From assembly GCA_023428335.1 (NCBI GenBank), contig JAEYYS010000323.1, positions 1 to 9,218 of the forward strand: DNA of 9,218 bases, written 5' to 3'. This document shows positions 1-7,011 of the stretch, one piece after another. The notes below the pieces were generated by a model. The model was given only the letters and a program-made list of their open reading frames with translations. It had not been told where the DNA came from and did no database searches. Position 1 is the stretch's first letter. The number at the start of each line of letters is the position of its first letter. Made by a program: the position numbers and the translations under genes. Source of the DNA: Verrucomicrobiota bacterium. Its GTDB lineage: Bacteria; Verrucomicrobiota; Verrucomicrobiia; Verrucomicrobiales; Verrucomicrobiaceae.

Positions 1-37
1 TCAAGGGTCAAGGGTCAAGGGTCAAGGGTCAAGGGTC
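1..37. repeat. Heptamer tandem repeat (TCAAGGG)n
   Basis: Five perfect, uninterrupted copies of TCAAGGG run from the first base to position 35, followed by a partial TC. The array touches the window edge, so its full length is unknown and it probably continues upstream. It lies about 125 bp before der, in sequence with no supported gene. Short heptamer arrays like this are intergenic simple repeats in several bacterial groups. No function can be assigned. Confidence 0.9.
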
Positions 38-69
38 TCCGCTTTTTCGCCCGAAGCCCAAGGGGCGGG

Positions 70-98
70 TTGACAGGGCGTGCCGGGGAGCGGACGTA
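70..98 (+). promoter_or_regulatory. Weak candidate sigma70-type promoter for der
   Basis: An exact TTGACA hexamer sits at 70-75. With a 17-bp spacer the matching -10 would be GACGTA at 93-98, a poor match to TATAAT. It lies about 64 bp upstream of the der start and in the right orientation. The exact -35 could be chance in this GC-rich leader, and no other promoter-like element was found in 38-161. Confidence 0.2.
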
Positions 99-161
99 GG
101 GGGTCGGTCATTTCCCCCGCACCTCGGGTGGCGCGACCGCTGTTTCCGACCGTCCCTGACT

Positions 162-1544
162 ATGAAAACCGTCGCCATCGTTGGCCGCCCGAACGTGGGC
201 AAGTCCGCCCTGTTCAACCGCCTCGCCGGCATGAACATCTCCATCGTCCACGACCTGGCGGGCGTGACGCGCGACCGCATCACCGCCGAATGCCGGCGCG
301 GCCGCAAGGTGTTCCAGATCATGGACACCGGCGGCATCGGCGAGAACACCAGCGACATCCTCACCGAGCAGGTGCAGACCGAGGCGGCCATCGCCTTGGA
401 GGTGGCCGACCTGCTGCTCTTCGTGGTCGACATTCATGAGGGTGCAACCCCGGTCGACGAGTCCCTGGCCCGCCTGCTGCGACGCGTCAACAAGCCGGTC
501 GTTTTGGTGCTCAACAAGGCCGACTCCGACAAGCGGCGGATGGGGTCCGGTGAGTTTGGCCGGCTCGGCTTTGGCGACAGCGCCGAGGTCAGCGCCGTGC
601 ACGGCCTGGGCATCAAGGAACTGGTGGAACTGATCAGCGACCGCCTCGAACTCGAGGATGAGGAGACCGAGGAGGAGGCCGAACAGCGCCGCGCCAAGCG
701 CCCGCTCAAGATCGCCATTGTCGGCCGCCCCAACGCCGGCAAGTCCTCACTGGTCAACGCCATCGTCGGCCAGGAGCGCGCCATCGTCAGCGAGGTGCCC
801 GGCACCACCCGCGACAGTCTCGACATCCACTGCACCTTCAATGGCCGCGCTTACCAGCTCATCGACACCGCCGGCATCCGTCGCCAGGCCAAGCTCGACG
901 AAGCGGTCGAAATTTTCAGCGTCCAGCGCTCCTACCAGGCGATCAAGCGCGCCGACATCTGCCTGCTCGTCATCGACTGCGCCGGCGGCGCCAAGATGCA
1001 GGACCGCAAGGTCGCCCAGCTCATTCTTGAGGAGAAAAAGCCCTGCATCCTGGTGATGAACAAGTACGACTTGTACCATCCCTCGGCCAAGCAGAAGGAC
1101 CGCATCGAGGAGCTTGAGGAGTCGATGCGCCGCGAGTTCTTCTTCCTCAACTACGCGCCGCTTGTCGCCATCTCGGCGAAGAACCGCGAGCACATCGGCA
1201 AGCTCTTCGTGCAGATCGAGGGAGTGCGCCGCGGCGCCCAGACCCGCATCGGCACCGGCGTGCTCAACCGCCTGCTGCATCAGGCCATCGAAAACACCCC
1301 CGGCCCGCTCGGTCGCAGCCAGCACGCCTTCAAGCTGCTGTACGCCACCCAGACCAACAGCCCCGAGGACGAGGAGGTGCCGGTGCCGCAGTTCGTGCTC
1401 TTTGCCAACCGCGCGGCCAAGCTGACCGACAGCTACCTGCGCTTCCTGGAAAGCGTCATCCGCAAGGAGTGGCCCGCCCCTGGCGTGCCCTTCCGCATGA
1501 GCGTGCGCGGCAAACAGCCCAAGGAAAAGAGGGGCGGTCGCTGA
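162..1544 (+). CDS. der: Ribosome biogenesis GTPase Der (EngA)
   Basis: Der is the tandem-domain GTPase needed for maturation and stability of the 50S ribosomal subunit in the cytoplasm. At 460 residues this protein has the normal family length. The first G domain shows GRPNVGKS (8-15), a switch threonine in GVTRDR (34-39), DTGG (55-58), NKAD (118-121) and an SA-type G5 near 143-148. A strongly acidic linker (about 163-178) leads to the second G domain with GRPNAGKS (188-195), PGTTRDS (213-219), DTAG (235-238), NKYD (300-303) and SAK (338-340). The C-terminal KH-like domain (about 350-445) has the expected FVLFANRAAKLTDSYLRFLE region. The ATG at 162 puts VAIVGRPNVGKS right at the N-terminus, as usual for Der, although no Shine-Dalgarno sequence precedes it. 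The gene appears monocistronic, because an intrinsic terminator follows 17 bp after the stop. All nucleotide-binding motifs are intact. Confidence 0.98.
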   Translation: MKTVAIVGRPNVGKSALFNRLAGMNISIVHDLAGVTRDRITAECRRGRKVFQIMDTGGIGENTSDILTEQVQTEAAIALEVADLLLFVVDIHEGATPVDESLARLLRRVNKPVVLVLNKADSDKRRMGSGEFGRLGFGDSAEVSAVHGLGIKELVELISDRLELEDEETEEEAEQRRAKRPLKIAIVGRPNAGKSSLVNAIVGQERAIVSEVPGTTRDSLDIHCTFNGRAYQLIDTAGIRRQAKLDEAVEIFSVQRSYQAIKRADICLLVIDCAGGAKMQDRKVAQLILEEKKPCILVMNKYDLYHPSAKQKDRIEELEESMRREFFFLNYAPLVAISAKNREHIGKLFVQIEGVRRGAQTRIGTGVLNRLLHQAIENTPGPLGRSQHAFKLLYATQTNSPEDEEVPVPQFVLFANRAAKLTDSYLRFLESVIRKEWPAPGVPFRMSVRGKQPKEKRGGR

Positions 1545-1561
1545 CCCAGCCATCTCCCCAA

Positions 1562-1589
1562 GGCGCGCCCGGCCGGCGCGTCTTTTTTT
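1562..1589 (+). terminator. Rho-independent terminator of der
   Basis: Arms CGCGCC (1564-1569) and GGCGCG (1575-1580) pair perfectly around a 5-nt loop. One G-U and one G-C pair extend the stem outward to 1562/1582. A run of seven T follows at 1583-1589. This is a classic intrinsic terminator on the + strand, placed to stop der transcripts before the AT-rich island and the P-loop gene. Confidence 0.9.
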
Positions 1590-1603
1590 GTCATCATTAT
1601 TTT

Positions 1604-1628
1604 AGTAATCCTGATATTCAGGATTGCT
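1604..1628. promoter_or_regulatory. Palindromic operator candidate upstream of the P-loop NTPase gene
   Basis: A perfect inverted repeat, AATCCTGA-TAT-TCAGGATT (1607-1625), extends to 11-bp arms with a single mismatch (1604-1614 against 1618-1628). It lies in an AT-rich island (about 28% GC over 1581-1640), between the der terminator and the ATG at 1674. Its centre is about 58 bp upstream of that ATG. A dyad with a 3-bp spacer in such a place suits a dimeric repressor or activator. The regulator is unknown; an Rrf2/IscR-like or MarR-like protein is only a guess. The same sequence could also form an RNA hairpin in the leader. Confidence 0.6.
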
Positions 1629-1673
1629 TTATGAATTGCCGCCTCCTATCCTCGGTGCAATTCCCGAAAAACC

Positions 1674-2399
1674 ATGAACAAGCTGATCCTCCTGCCCAGC
1701 GATGTCCCGGCGACCGGCAAAAGCACGCTCGCCCGTTGCCTCAGCCGCTACCTGGACCAGCACGAGGTGCCGCACCGCTGCCTGGCTGTGGGCGAGGAAG
1801 CCCACTTCACGGATGAAGTCGAGCTCGCGCAGATGCAGCCGCAGCGCCTGCTGGCGCTGTTTGAAACGGCATCGGTCGTCATTCTCGACCTGGCCACCGG
1901 CTGCGCGGCGCCCTTTGCACGACGCTTTGAAGCTGGCGACTGGGCGGGACTGCTCGCTGAGCACAACATCAGCCTGACAGTCGTGCTGCCGGTCACTGCT
2001 GATCCCGACAGTTTTGAACCGGTGCTGGAGGCAGTCGAGGCCTATTCCGATGGCGCCGAGTATGTCATCACCCACCTGCTCTCCGGCTGTTACGACAGCG
2101 AGGACCGCGATTGGGATCGCAGCTACGCGGCGCGGGTCATGGACATGTTCGAGACTGCCGAACTCTATTTTCCGGAAGCGGGTGCCGGCCTGGAAACGGA
2201 ATTGCGCGCACGCCGACTCACCCTGGCACAGGCTCTGATGGTGCCCGCCGCCGAATCCCTGCTGGCCAAATGGCTGCAGCCGGTGCTGGCGCAGATCGAC
2301 GGTGTCCGTCGCGCCCTTTTCGGCGAAACCCTGCGCCCGACAGCGCCGCTGCACAACGCCCAAGGCAAGCCCTCGCGCCAGACCCGCGTGGCGGCCTGA
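1674..2399 (+). CDS. Orphan P-loop NTPase, TraL/ParA-like
   Basis: I do not recognise this 241-residue protein as a named gene. It begins with a hydrophobic strand (LILLPSD, 4-10) leading to a P-loop ending in ATGKST (13-18). The first glycine of a normal Walker A is replaced by Asp10, and the ParA signature lysine is absent. A Walker B-like strand is VVILDLATG (68-76) with Asp72. A further strand (LTVVLPVTAD, 101-110) and a late LTLAQAL segment (182-188) resemble the layout of TraL-type mobilization ATPases of the MinD/ParA superfamily. That resemblance is by eye only. The C-terminal tail from about 218 is polar and probably disordered. There is no signal peptide or membrane segment, so it should be cytoplasmic. 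The ATG at 1674 leads directly into the first strand, without a Shine-Dalgarno sequence. It has its own upstream palindrome and a terminator separates it from der, so it is probably transcribed and regulated alone. No conjugation or partition genes accompany it. A different P-loop kinase-like function is possible. Confidence 0.75.
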   Translation: MNKLILLPSDVPATGKSTLARCLSRYLDQHEVPHRCLAVGEEAHFTDEVELAQMQPQRLLALFETASVVILDLATGCAAPFARRFEAGDWAGLLAEHNISLTVVLPVTADPDSFEPVLEAVEAYSDGAEYVITHLLSGCYDSEDRDWDRSYAARVMDMFETAELYFPEAGAGLETELRARRLTLAQALMVPAAESLLAKWLQPVLAQIDGVRRALFGETLRPTAPLHNAQGKPSRQTRVAA

Positions 2400-2414
2400 G
2401 GCTTGCGTCAACGC

Positions 2415-2431
2415 CGGGCCAGCGTGGCCCG
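2415..2431. terminator. Candidate bidirectional terminator hairpin
   Basis: CGGGCC (2415-2420) and GGCCCG (2426-2431) form a perfect 6-bp stem with an AGCGT loop. It lies in the 36-bp gap between two converging genes: 15 bp after the P-loop gene stop and 4 bp after the ThuA gene stop on the other strand. Neither strand has a good T-tract after the stem, so termination is plausible from position but not certain. Confidence 0.4.
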
Positions 2432-2435
2432 CACC

Positions 2436-3356
2436 TTACTTCTTCGGCTCGGGCGGCGTCTGCTTGGGATGGCCTTCAAGGGCCACCACCGAGGTGGCCG
2501 CCTCAGTCGGAAAATCGGCCGGCACAGCCGCCGTCGCCTTGACCTCACCCGTGGCCACCCATTCGGTGCCGCGCTGCAGGGTCAGGTAGAAACCGCGGCA
2601 GAGCATCGAGTAGTCGGCGTGGCCGAGCGTCGTGTGGAAGACCCGGCCCTTGCCGTGTTTCAGCACCATCAGATTCGGCTCCTGTTCGCCGGTGAGGTCG
2701 GACTTCGCCGTGGCCAGGATTTCGACGTTCTCGGCCGGACCGCGCAGGCTGCTGTACAGCTCATCCTTGGTGTGCTTCCAGCGCTTCGGCAAACCGCGCG
2801 TCACCGGATGATCGGCGTTCTGCACCTCGACAACGAACTCGTGCTGGGGGCCGTGGGCACCGCCCTTGCCCGGGCGGGTGTCACGGAACAGCTTGCCATC
2901 CTTGACGTACAGCCAGGGGCCGGACTTCTCATCGCGACCGCCCCAGCCGCCGACACCGATCATGCGGTTGTAGGCCTTCCACTCCGGGAAGGAATTGTTG
3001 GCGGCGTGCACGGCAACAAAGCCGCCACCGGCCTGGACGTAGGCATCGAAGGCCAGCTGCACCTTCTCCGGCCAGGGTTCGCCGTTGTAATTGCTGACCA
3101 CGGCGGCGTAGTCGGTGAACTTCGGATTCCAGGCGGCCCAGGCCTCCAGGTCGGAACCCTTGGGCGGCGAGGTCGAAACCTCGACAGTGAAGGCACCGCT
3201 GCTCTCCAGCGCGTGCTTCAGCACCGGTGTGGTGATGTCCCACTTGTGGTTGTTCTGACCGTCGACTATGAGCACACGCAGGCGCGCCTCGCTCTGGGCG
3301 AGAACGACCGTGAGCAGGACGGCAAACAAACAGAGAGCGGGCAGCAGGCGCTTCAT
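2436..3356 (-). CDS. Secreted ThuA-domain protein
   Basis: ThuA-like proteins have a class I glutamine-amidotransferase-like fold and are linked to sugar (originally trehalose) utilisation; their exact reaction is often unknown. The 306-residue protein starts with a signal peptide (MKRLLP, then a leucine-rich core ending near VVLA-QS). The first strand is VLIVDGQNNHKW (28-39). The elbow GGGFVAVHAANN (110-121) has His117 where amidotransferases carry the nucleophilic Cys, as is normal for ThuA. Further family motifs are GVGGWGGRD (134-142), DHP (172-174), DELY (188-191) and HTTLGH (231-236). The C-terminus is a short Pro/Lys-rich tail. An ATG 12 bp upstream (3368) would add MPPT; I prefer 3356 because it gives the tighter signal peptide, but neither has a Shine-Dalgarno. 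It lies 93 bp downstream of the large cytochrome gene on the same strand and is probably in its operon. ThuA proteins often neighbour such cytochromes in Planctomycetota and Verrucomicrobiota. Confidence 0.9.
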   Translation of the reverse strand: MKRLLPALCLFAVLLTVVLAQSEARLRVLIVDGQNNHKWDITTPVLKHALESSGAFTVEVSTSPPKGSDLEAWAAWNPKFTDYAAVVSNYNGEPWPEKVQLAFDAYVQAGGGFVAVHAANNSFPEWKAYNRMIGVGGWGGRDEKSGPWLYVKDGKLFRDTRPGKGGAHGPQHEFVVEVQNADHPVTRGLPKRWKHTKDELYSSLRGPAENVEILATAKSDLTGEQEPNLMVLKHGKGRVFHTTLGHADYSMLCRGFYLTLQRGTEWVATGEVKATAAVPADFPTEAATSVVALEGHPKQTPPEPKK

Positions 3357-3400
3357 GGTGGGCGGCATGTTGGATAGGTTCGGTCAGACTGCAAGGGCTG

Positions 3401-3450
3401 GAAGATCCGATTTGGGCATCCCCATCTCCGGTCTTCCATCTCCGATCTTC
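3401..3450. repeat. Short direct and inverted repeats between the cytochrome and ThuA genes
   Basis: CCATCTCCGGTCTT (3422-3435) is followed immediately by CCATCTCCGATCTT (3436-3449), a 14-bp tandem direct repeat with one mismatch. GAAGATCCGA (3401-3410) is an inverted copy, with one mismatch, of TCCGATCTTC (3441-3450). The block lies just after the large gene on the minus strand, overlapping the first base of its stop triplet. It could fold as a weak hairpin in the operon transcript, or be a copy of a dispersed simple repeat. Confidence 0.6.
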
Positions 3451-6400
3451 TATTTCTTGAGCGGGTGTTCCTTGAGGATCTCGTCGGTCATGTAGAAGTT
3501 GACGCGATCGGCAGTGGCGGCACGCACCTGCTTGACCTTCTCGGGCGACACAAAGGCGCCGTCGTTGCCGAAGCTCTGGCGCACGTAACTGAGCACGGCG
3601 GCGAGTTCCTCATCGTTGAGCAGGCCGGCGAAACCCATCATCGGCGGCACGCCCTTGCTCGGGTCGAAGTGCTGGCCATTGACCTCGATCGGACCCCCCA
3701 GCCCCTTGAGCGCGATTTTGATGAGGCGCTCGTCGTTGTCGATCCAGTCGCTCTTCGACAGGGTCGGGTAAATGTTCGGGATCCCCTGCCCGTTCGGCTG
3801 GTGGCAGGTGGCGCAGTGGGCGTCGCGGGTGAACACCTCCTTGCCGAGCGCATACACCTTGGTCTCGGCCGGATTGAGCTTGCGGGTCGGCCCATAGGCG
3901 GCCGCCTCGGCGCTCGGCGCGGCATCCTCGATCTTGAAGGTGCCAGCCAGCCAACCCGCGGCGTTCGGGTTGCCGGCAAGGTCCAGCTGAGCCGCCTTCT
4001 GCAGGGCCTCGATGTCGTCCTTGAGGGTGTATTCCAGGATGTGCTTGGTGACTGGCCCCATCCACTTGTCGAGCGGCAGCTTCAAGGCCTCCAGGGCGAT
4101 GCGGGCGCCGTCGGCGTTGTCGAGCCAGGAGGCGGCCACGATCGCCTCCAGGCGCACGCGGCCATGGGCGTCGCGTGCCGCCATGAGCAGCAGGTCGGTG
4201 GCACCCGGGATCTTTTCCGGATTGAAGCGCAGCACGCTGGCGGCCGCAGCACGGGTCTCGTGCTTCTGACCCGTCAGGCAGCGCTTGACCAGCTCCACAT
4301 CCGGACGGTTCTGCGCCCAGGTCGCCCACAGCGCCTCGCAGAGGTGATGCTCGTAGCGCGGGTCGGTCTTGTCGAGCGCCGCCGCCCAGGCCTTGACCGC
4401 TGGGATGACCTCATCGGCCGGGCGACCGCGCAGCTCGCGGCGGGTGCGGTAGCGGGTGCGGTACTCCGGCAGCTTCAGATTCTCCAGCAGCTCGGGCAGC
4501 GTCGCCCCATGCACCTTCGCCGGCTGGACGAGCGGTCGCGAGGGATAGGTGATGCGATAGATGCGGCCGTGGTCATGGTCGCGGTTCGGGTCGCGCGCGT
4601 TGTGCTGCATGTGACCGATGAGGGCGTTGTGCCAGTCGACCAGATACAGCGAGCCGTCGGGCGCGAACTCGATGTCGACTGGCCGGAAGTTGCCATCGGT
4701 CGAGGAGATCAGATCGGCGATCAGCTCGCCCTCATAACCGGCGCCGTTGTCGCGCGGCATGCCCATGCTGGTGCCGAGGAAGCCGATGCTGTTGCAGATC
4801 ATGAAGGCACCCTGGTGGGCGTCGGGAAAGTGGCGCGAGGAGACGAACTCGGCGCCGGAGGTCGGCCGCGAACGCTTGGGCACGAACTGACCGACCTTGG
4901 GATTTTCGATGCCGTAGGGCATCTTCGCCGAGATTGGCAGGCCCCACCAGTTCTCGCCCGGCGAACCGTCGGAGATGTGGCACTGCTCCCAGTCGTTGAA
5001 GCTGATGCCCCAGGGATTGGAGACATCGACCTGCGCATAGCGCTCCAGGCGGAACGATTTCGGATCGAAGCGCCAGACACCGCCGTCGTTGCAGCGGCGC
5101 GGCCCATAGGGCGTCTCGACCTGGCTGTGCAGGAAGCGGCCCTCCCCCATGTAGATCGCCCCGGAGGCATCGGCGCAGTAGGCCGAGATGGCGTGATGGG
5201 TGTCGTGCGTGTCGAAGCCGTGCAGCAGCAGTTCCTTGCGGTCGGCCCGGTCGTCGCCGTCCTCGTCGATCAGCAGCACCAGGTTCGGTTCCTCGGAAAC
5301 ATAGACCCCTTCCGGCGCAATCTCGAAACCGATGGGCAGGTGCAGGCCATCGGCAAAGGTCGTCTGCTTGTCGGCCCGACCATCGCCATTCGTGTCCTCC
5401 AGAATGATCAACTTGTCGTTCGGCGCCGGATCACCGGGTTTCCAGTGCGGGTAGGCCGGCATCACCGCCACCCAGAGGCGACCCTTGTTGTCGAAGCTGA
5501 GCTGGACCGGGTTCTTCAGGTCGGGGAACTCCGCTTCCGAGGCGAAGAGGTCGACCTTGTAACCCTCGGCCATGGTGAAGCTGGCGAGCGCCTGGTCGAC
5601 GTTCTTGTACTCGATGCTGCCCATCTTGCCCTTCGAATCCTTGGGATCGAAGTTGGTCGGCACCGGCGGCAGCGGGTGGGTGCGACTGTCATCGACCGCC
5701 ACTTCGGTTTTCGCGCCGGAGGCGAGATCGTGGATGAGCTGGTCGCGCAGGGCCATCATCTCGCGGGTCTTGCGCACCTCGTCGGGGTAGTTCTGCGGTC
5801 CGTAGGGATTGTAGCGCTGGCCGTGGCTGTGCACGCCGTTGACCAGGTTGTAATCGTTGTTCCAGAACCAGTCCTTCTGCTTCACCGCCGCATGCACCTT
5901 GGCGGGATCGGCCTTGGACTGGTGCGACTGATGGCCATACAACCCATTGGCGAGGATCTGCGCCAGTTCACGGTAGCCGGCCTCGGTCGGGGCAAAGCCG
6001 TTGATCGTGAAGGCGGGGCCGCCCTTCGCGTAGAGATCGCGGGTCGGCGTGAACAGGTCGACAAAGGTCAGGCCGTGGGCCTTGGCGACCTTTTCGATCG
6101 CCGCGCTGTACAGGGCGAGGTTGGCATTTTCGCGAACGCCGTCGGGCAGGTCGCGCTTGGCCGAGAGGTTTTCAAAGGCGATTGGCGACACCAGCACCAG
6201 GCGCGGGGCTTCCTGGCCGTTGTAGGCCTTGCTGAGCGTGTGCTTGACGAAGGCGGTCAGTTCCGCCTCGAAGTTGCCGACCCGCTCCGGGCCGCCGAAG
6301 GATTCGTTGTAACCAAAGAAGGCGACAATGGTGTCCGCCTTGAGATGGTGCAGCCACTGATCGGGCGTCGAGAAGAAACCCTTGCCGTAATGGGCCTGCA

Positions 6401-6851
6401 GTTCCGGATGAAACACCTCCGCTCCGGGGAAGGCCCACTGCGAGGCGCGGGCGGGATGTGGGCGGAAGCCGGGCGTGTCACCGGGACGGCCCATGTTGCG
6501 GATGAACAGCTTGTCGTTCGGGTAGCGCAGGTGAAACTCGGTCTCCAGGCGCGAGAAATAGACATCGCGTTCGGCCAGGCCGTTGCCGAGAAAGACGATG
6601 CGTTCGCCGGGAACCGGCGCGGTGGCGGTCTGCGGCCGGCTGCGGGTGGCTGCCGGCGGTTCCTCCTGCGGCGCGTGCGGGGTCGGACTGCCCTTGCTGG
6701 CGTCCGGCCAGTTGCGCGGATCGGTTTTGTCGCCCTTCAGTTTCACCGAGGCCATGCCGGCCTTGCCCTTGGGCGGGTTCTTTTTCGGCGCCGGCGACTG
6801 GGCCGACACGGAAACGAGGGCGAGGAAGAGGGGAAGAATCAGGAAGCGCAT
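3450..6851 (-). CDS. Secreted PVC-type dehydrogenase-cytochrome c with N-terminal SGNH-like domain
   Basis: This 1133-residue protein is built from several domains. A signal peptide (1-17, ending VSVSA-QS) and a Pro/Lys/Ala-rich linker (18-82) come first. An SGNH/GDSL-hydrolase-like domain (about 84-306) includes GNGLAE (89-94), GDTPG (124-128), FFGYNESFGG (178-187) and FVDLFTP (263-269). A short Trp/Asn-rich bridge (about 327-380) follows. The propeller-like domain (about 420-770) matches the putative membrane-bound dehydrogenase of Planctomycetota and Verrucomicrobiota. It has two acidic calcium-loop motifs, DTNGDGRAD (486-494) and DEDGDDRAD (529-537). Helical HEAT-like repeats span about 785-965. 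The C-terminal class I cytochrome c has CATCH (1013-1017) and a likely axial Met at 1071 or 1072 in GVPPMMGF. It probably oxidises a carbohydrate-type substrate outside the cytoplasm and passes electrons through heme; the substrate is unknown. The frame stays open upstream to 7106, but the ATG at 6851 starts the signal peptide. The SGNH active-site residues look lost. Confidence 0.92.
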   Translation of the reverse strand: MRFLILPLFLALVSVSAQSPAPKKNPPKGKAGMASVKLKGDKTDPRNWPDASKGSPTPHAPQEEPPAATRSRPQTATAPVPGERIVFLGNGLAERDVYFSRLETEFHLRYPNDKLFIRNMGRPGDTPGFRPHPARASQWAFPGAEVFHPELQAHYGKGFFSTPDQWLHHLKADTIVAFFGYNESFGGPERVGNFEAELTAFVKHTLSKAYNGQEAPRLVLVSPIAFENLSAKRDLPDGVRENANLALYSAAIEKVAKAHGLTFVDLFTPTRDLYAKGGPAFTINGFAPTEAGYRELAQILANGLYGHQSHQSKADPAKVHAAVKQKDWFWNNDYNLVNGVHSHGQRYNPYGPQNYPDEVRKTREMMALRDQLIHDLASGAKTEVAVDDSRTHPLPPVPTNFDPKDSKGKMGSIEYKNVDQALASFTMAEGYKVDLFASEAEFPDLKNPVQLSFDNKGRLWVAVMPAYPHWKPGDPAPNDKLIILEDTNGDGRADKQTTFADGLHLPIGFEIAPEGVYVSEEPNLVLLIDEDGDDRADRKELLLHGFDTHDTHHAISAYCADASGAIYMGEGRFLHSQVETPYGPRRCNDGGVWRFDPKSFRLERYAQVDVSNPWGISFNDWEQCHISDGSPGENWWGLPISAKMPYGIENPKVGQFVPKRSRPTSGAEFVSSRHFPDAHQGAFMICNSIGFLGTSMGMPRDNGAGYEGELIADLISSTDGNFRPVDIEFAPDGSLYLVDWHNALIGHMQHNARDPNRDHDHGRIYRITYPSRPLVQPAKVHGATLPELLENLKLPEYRTRYRTRRELRGRPADEVIPAVKAWAAALDKTDPRYEHHLCEALWATWAQNRPDVELVKRCLTGQKHETRAAAASVLRFNPEKIPGATDLLLMAARDAHGRVRLEAIVAASWLDNADGARIALEALKLPLDKWMGPVTKHILEYTLKDDIEALQKAAQLDLAGNPNAAGWLAGTFKIEDAAPSAEAAAYGPTRKLNPAETKVYALGKEVFTRDAHCATCHQPNGQGIPNIYPTLSKSDWIDNDERLIKIALKGLGGPIEVNGQHFDPSKGVPPMMGFAGLLNDEELAAVLSYVRQSFGNDGAFVSPEKVKQVRAATADRVNFYMTDEILKEHPLKK

Positions 6852-7011
6852 GACAGGGGACGTTGGGACACCTCCGCAGTGGAGGGAGGGCGACTGTATG
6901 CCCGCAGCGACCGGCGAAACCAGACAAAAATTTTTCGCGGCCCACTGGCTGCGGGTTGCAGTCCCCTCGTCCCCCGGAAAGTTCACCGCCAGCGGGGCGT
7001 TGTCATCGGCC
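6852..7011. promoter_or_regulatory. Divergent intergenic promoter region
   Basis: This 160-bp gap separates the divergent starts of the cytochrome gene (6851, -) and the sulfatase gene (7012, +), so it should hold promoters for both. Its most AT-rich element is AAAAATTTTT (6926-6935), flanked by GCGAAA (6914-6919) and TTTCGC (6933-6938), which can pair as a 6-bp stem. A second small inverted repeat, CCTCC-GCAGT-GGAGG (6871-6885), lies about 19 bp before the cytochrome ATG. It would sit in that gene's leader and contains the only GGAGG there, which is too far away to act as a normal ribosome-binding site. No convincing -35/-10 pair was found. Confidence 0.45.

Noticed and set aside
41..69. Possible terminator hairpin (CGCCC 48-52 with GGGCG 63-67) near a T5 run.
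   Set aside because: The T-run lies before the stem on the + strand and reads as A on the minus strand, so it is not a terminator in either direction.
747..1553. A 268-codon minus-strand open frame inside der.
   Set aside because: It is the complement of intact second G and KH domains of Der and shows no motif of its own.
1631..1816. ATG at 1631 just after the palindrome as a start for the P-loop gene.
   Set aside because: It is in a different frame from the P-loop protein and yields only a short product without recognisable features.
1629..2411. A 260-codon minus-strand open frame antisense to the P-loop gene.
   Set aside because: It would span the upstream palindrome and the convergent gap and has no recognisable domain. 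The + strand frame has GKST and Walker B-like motifs and a fitting promoter island.
2403..3377. A 324-codon + strand open frame antisense to the ThuA gene.
   Set aside because: It is an antisense shadow: the minus strand encodes a complete ThuA domain with signal peptide, while this frame has no family motifs.
6583..7011. A 143-residue N-terminal extension of the sulfatase.
   Set aside because: It overlaps the cytochrome gene on the other strand and precedes a clear signal peptide starting at 7012.
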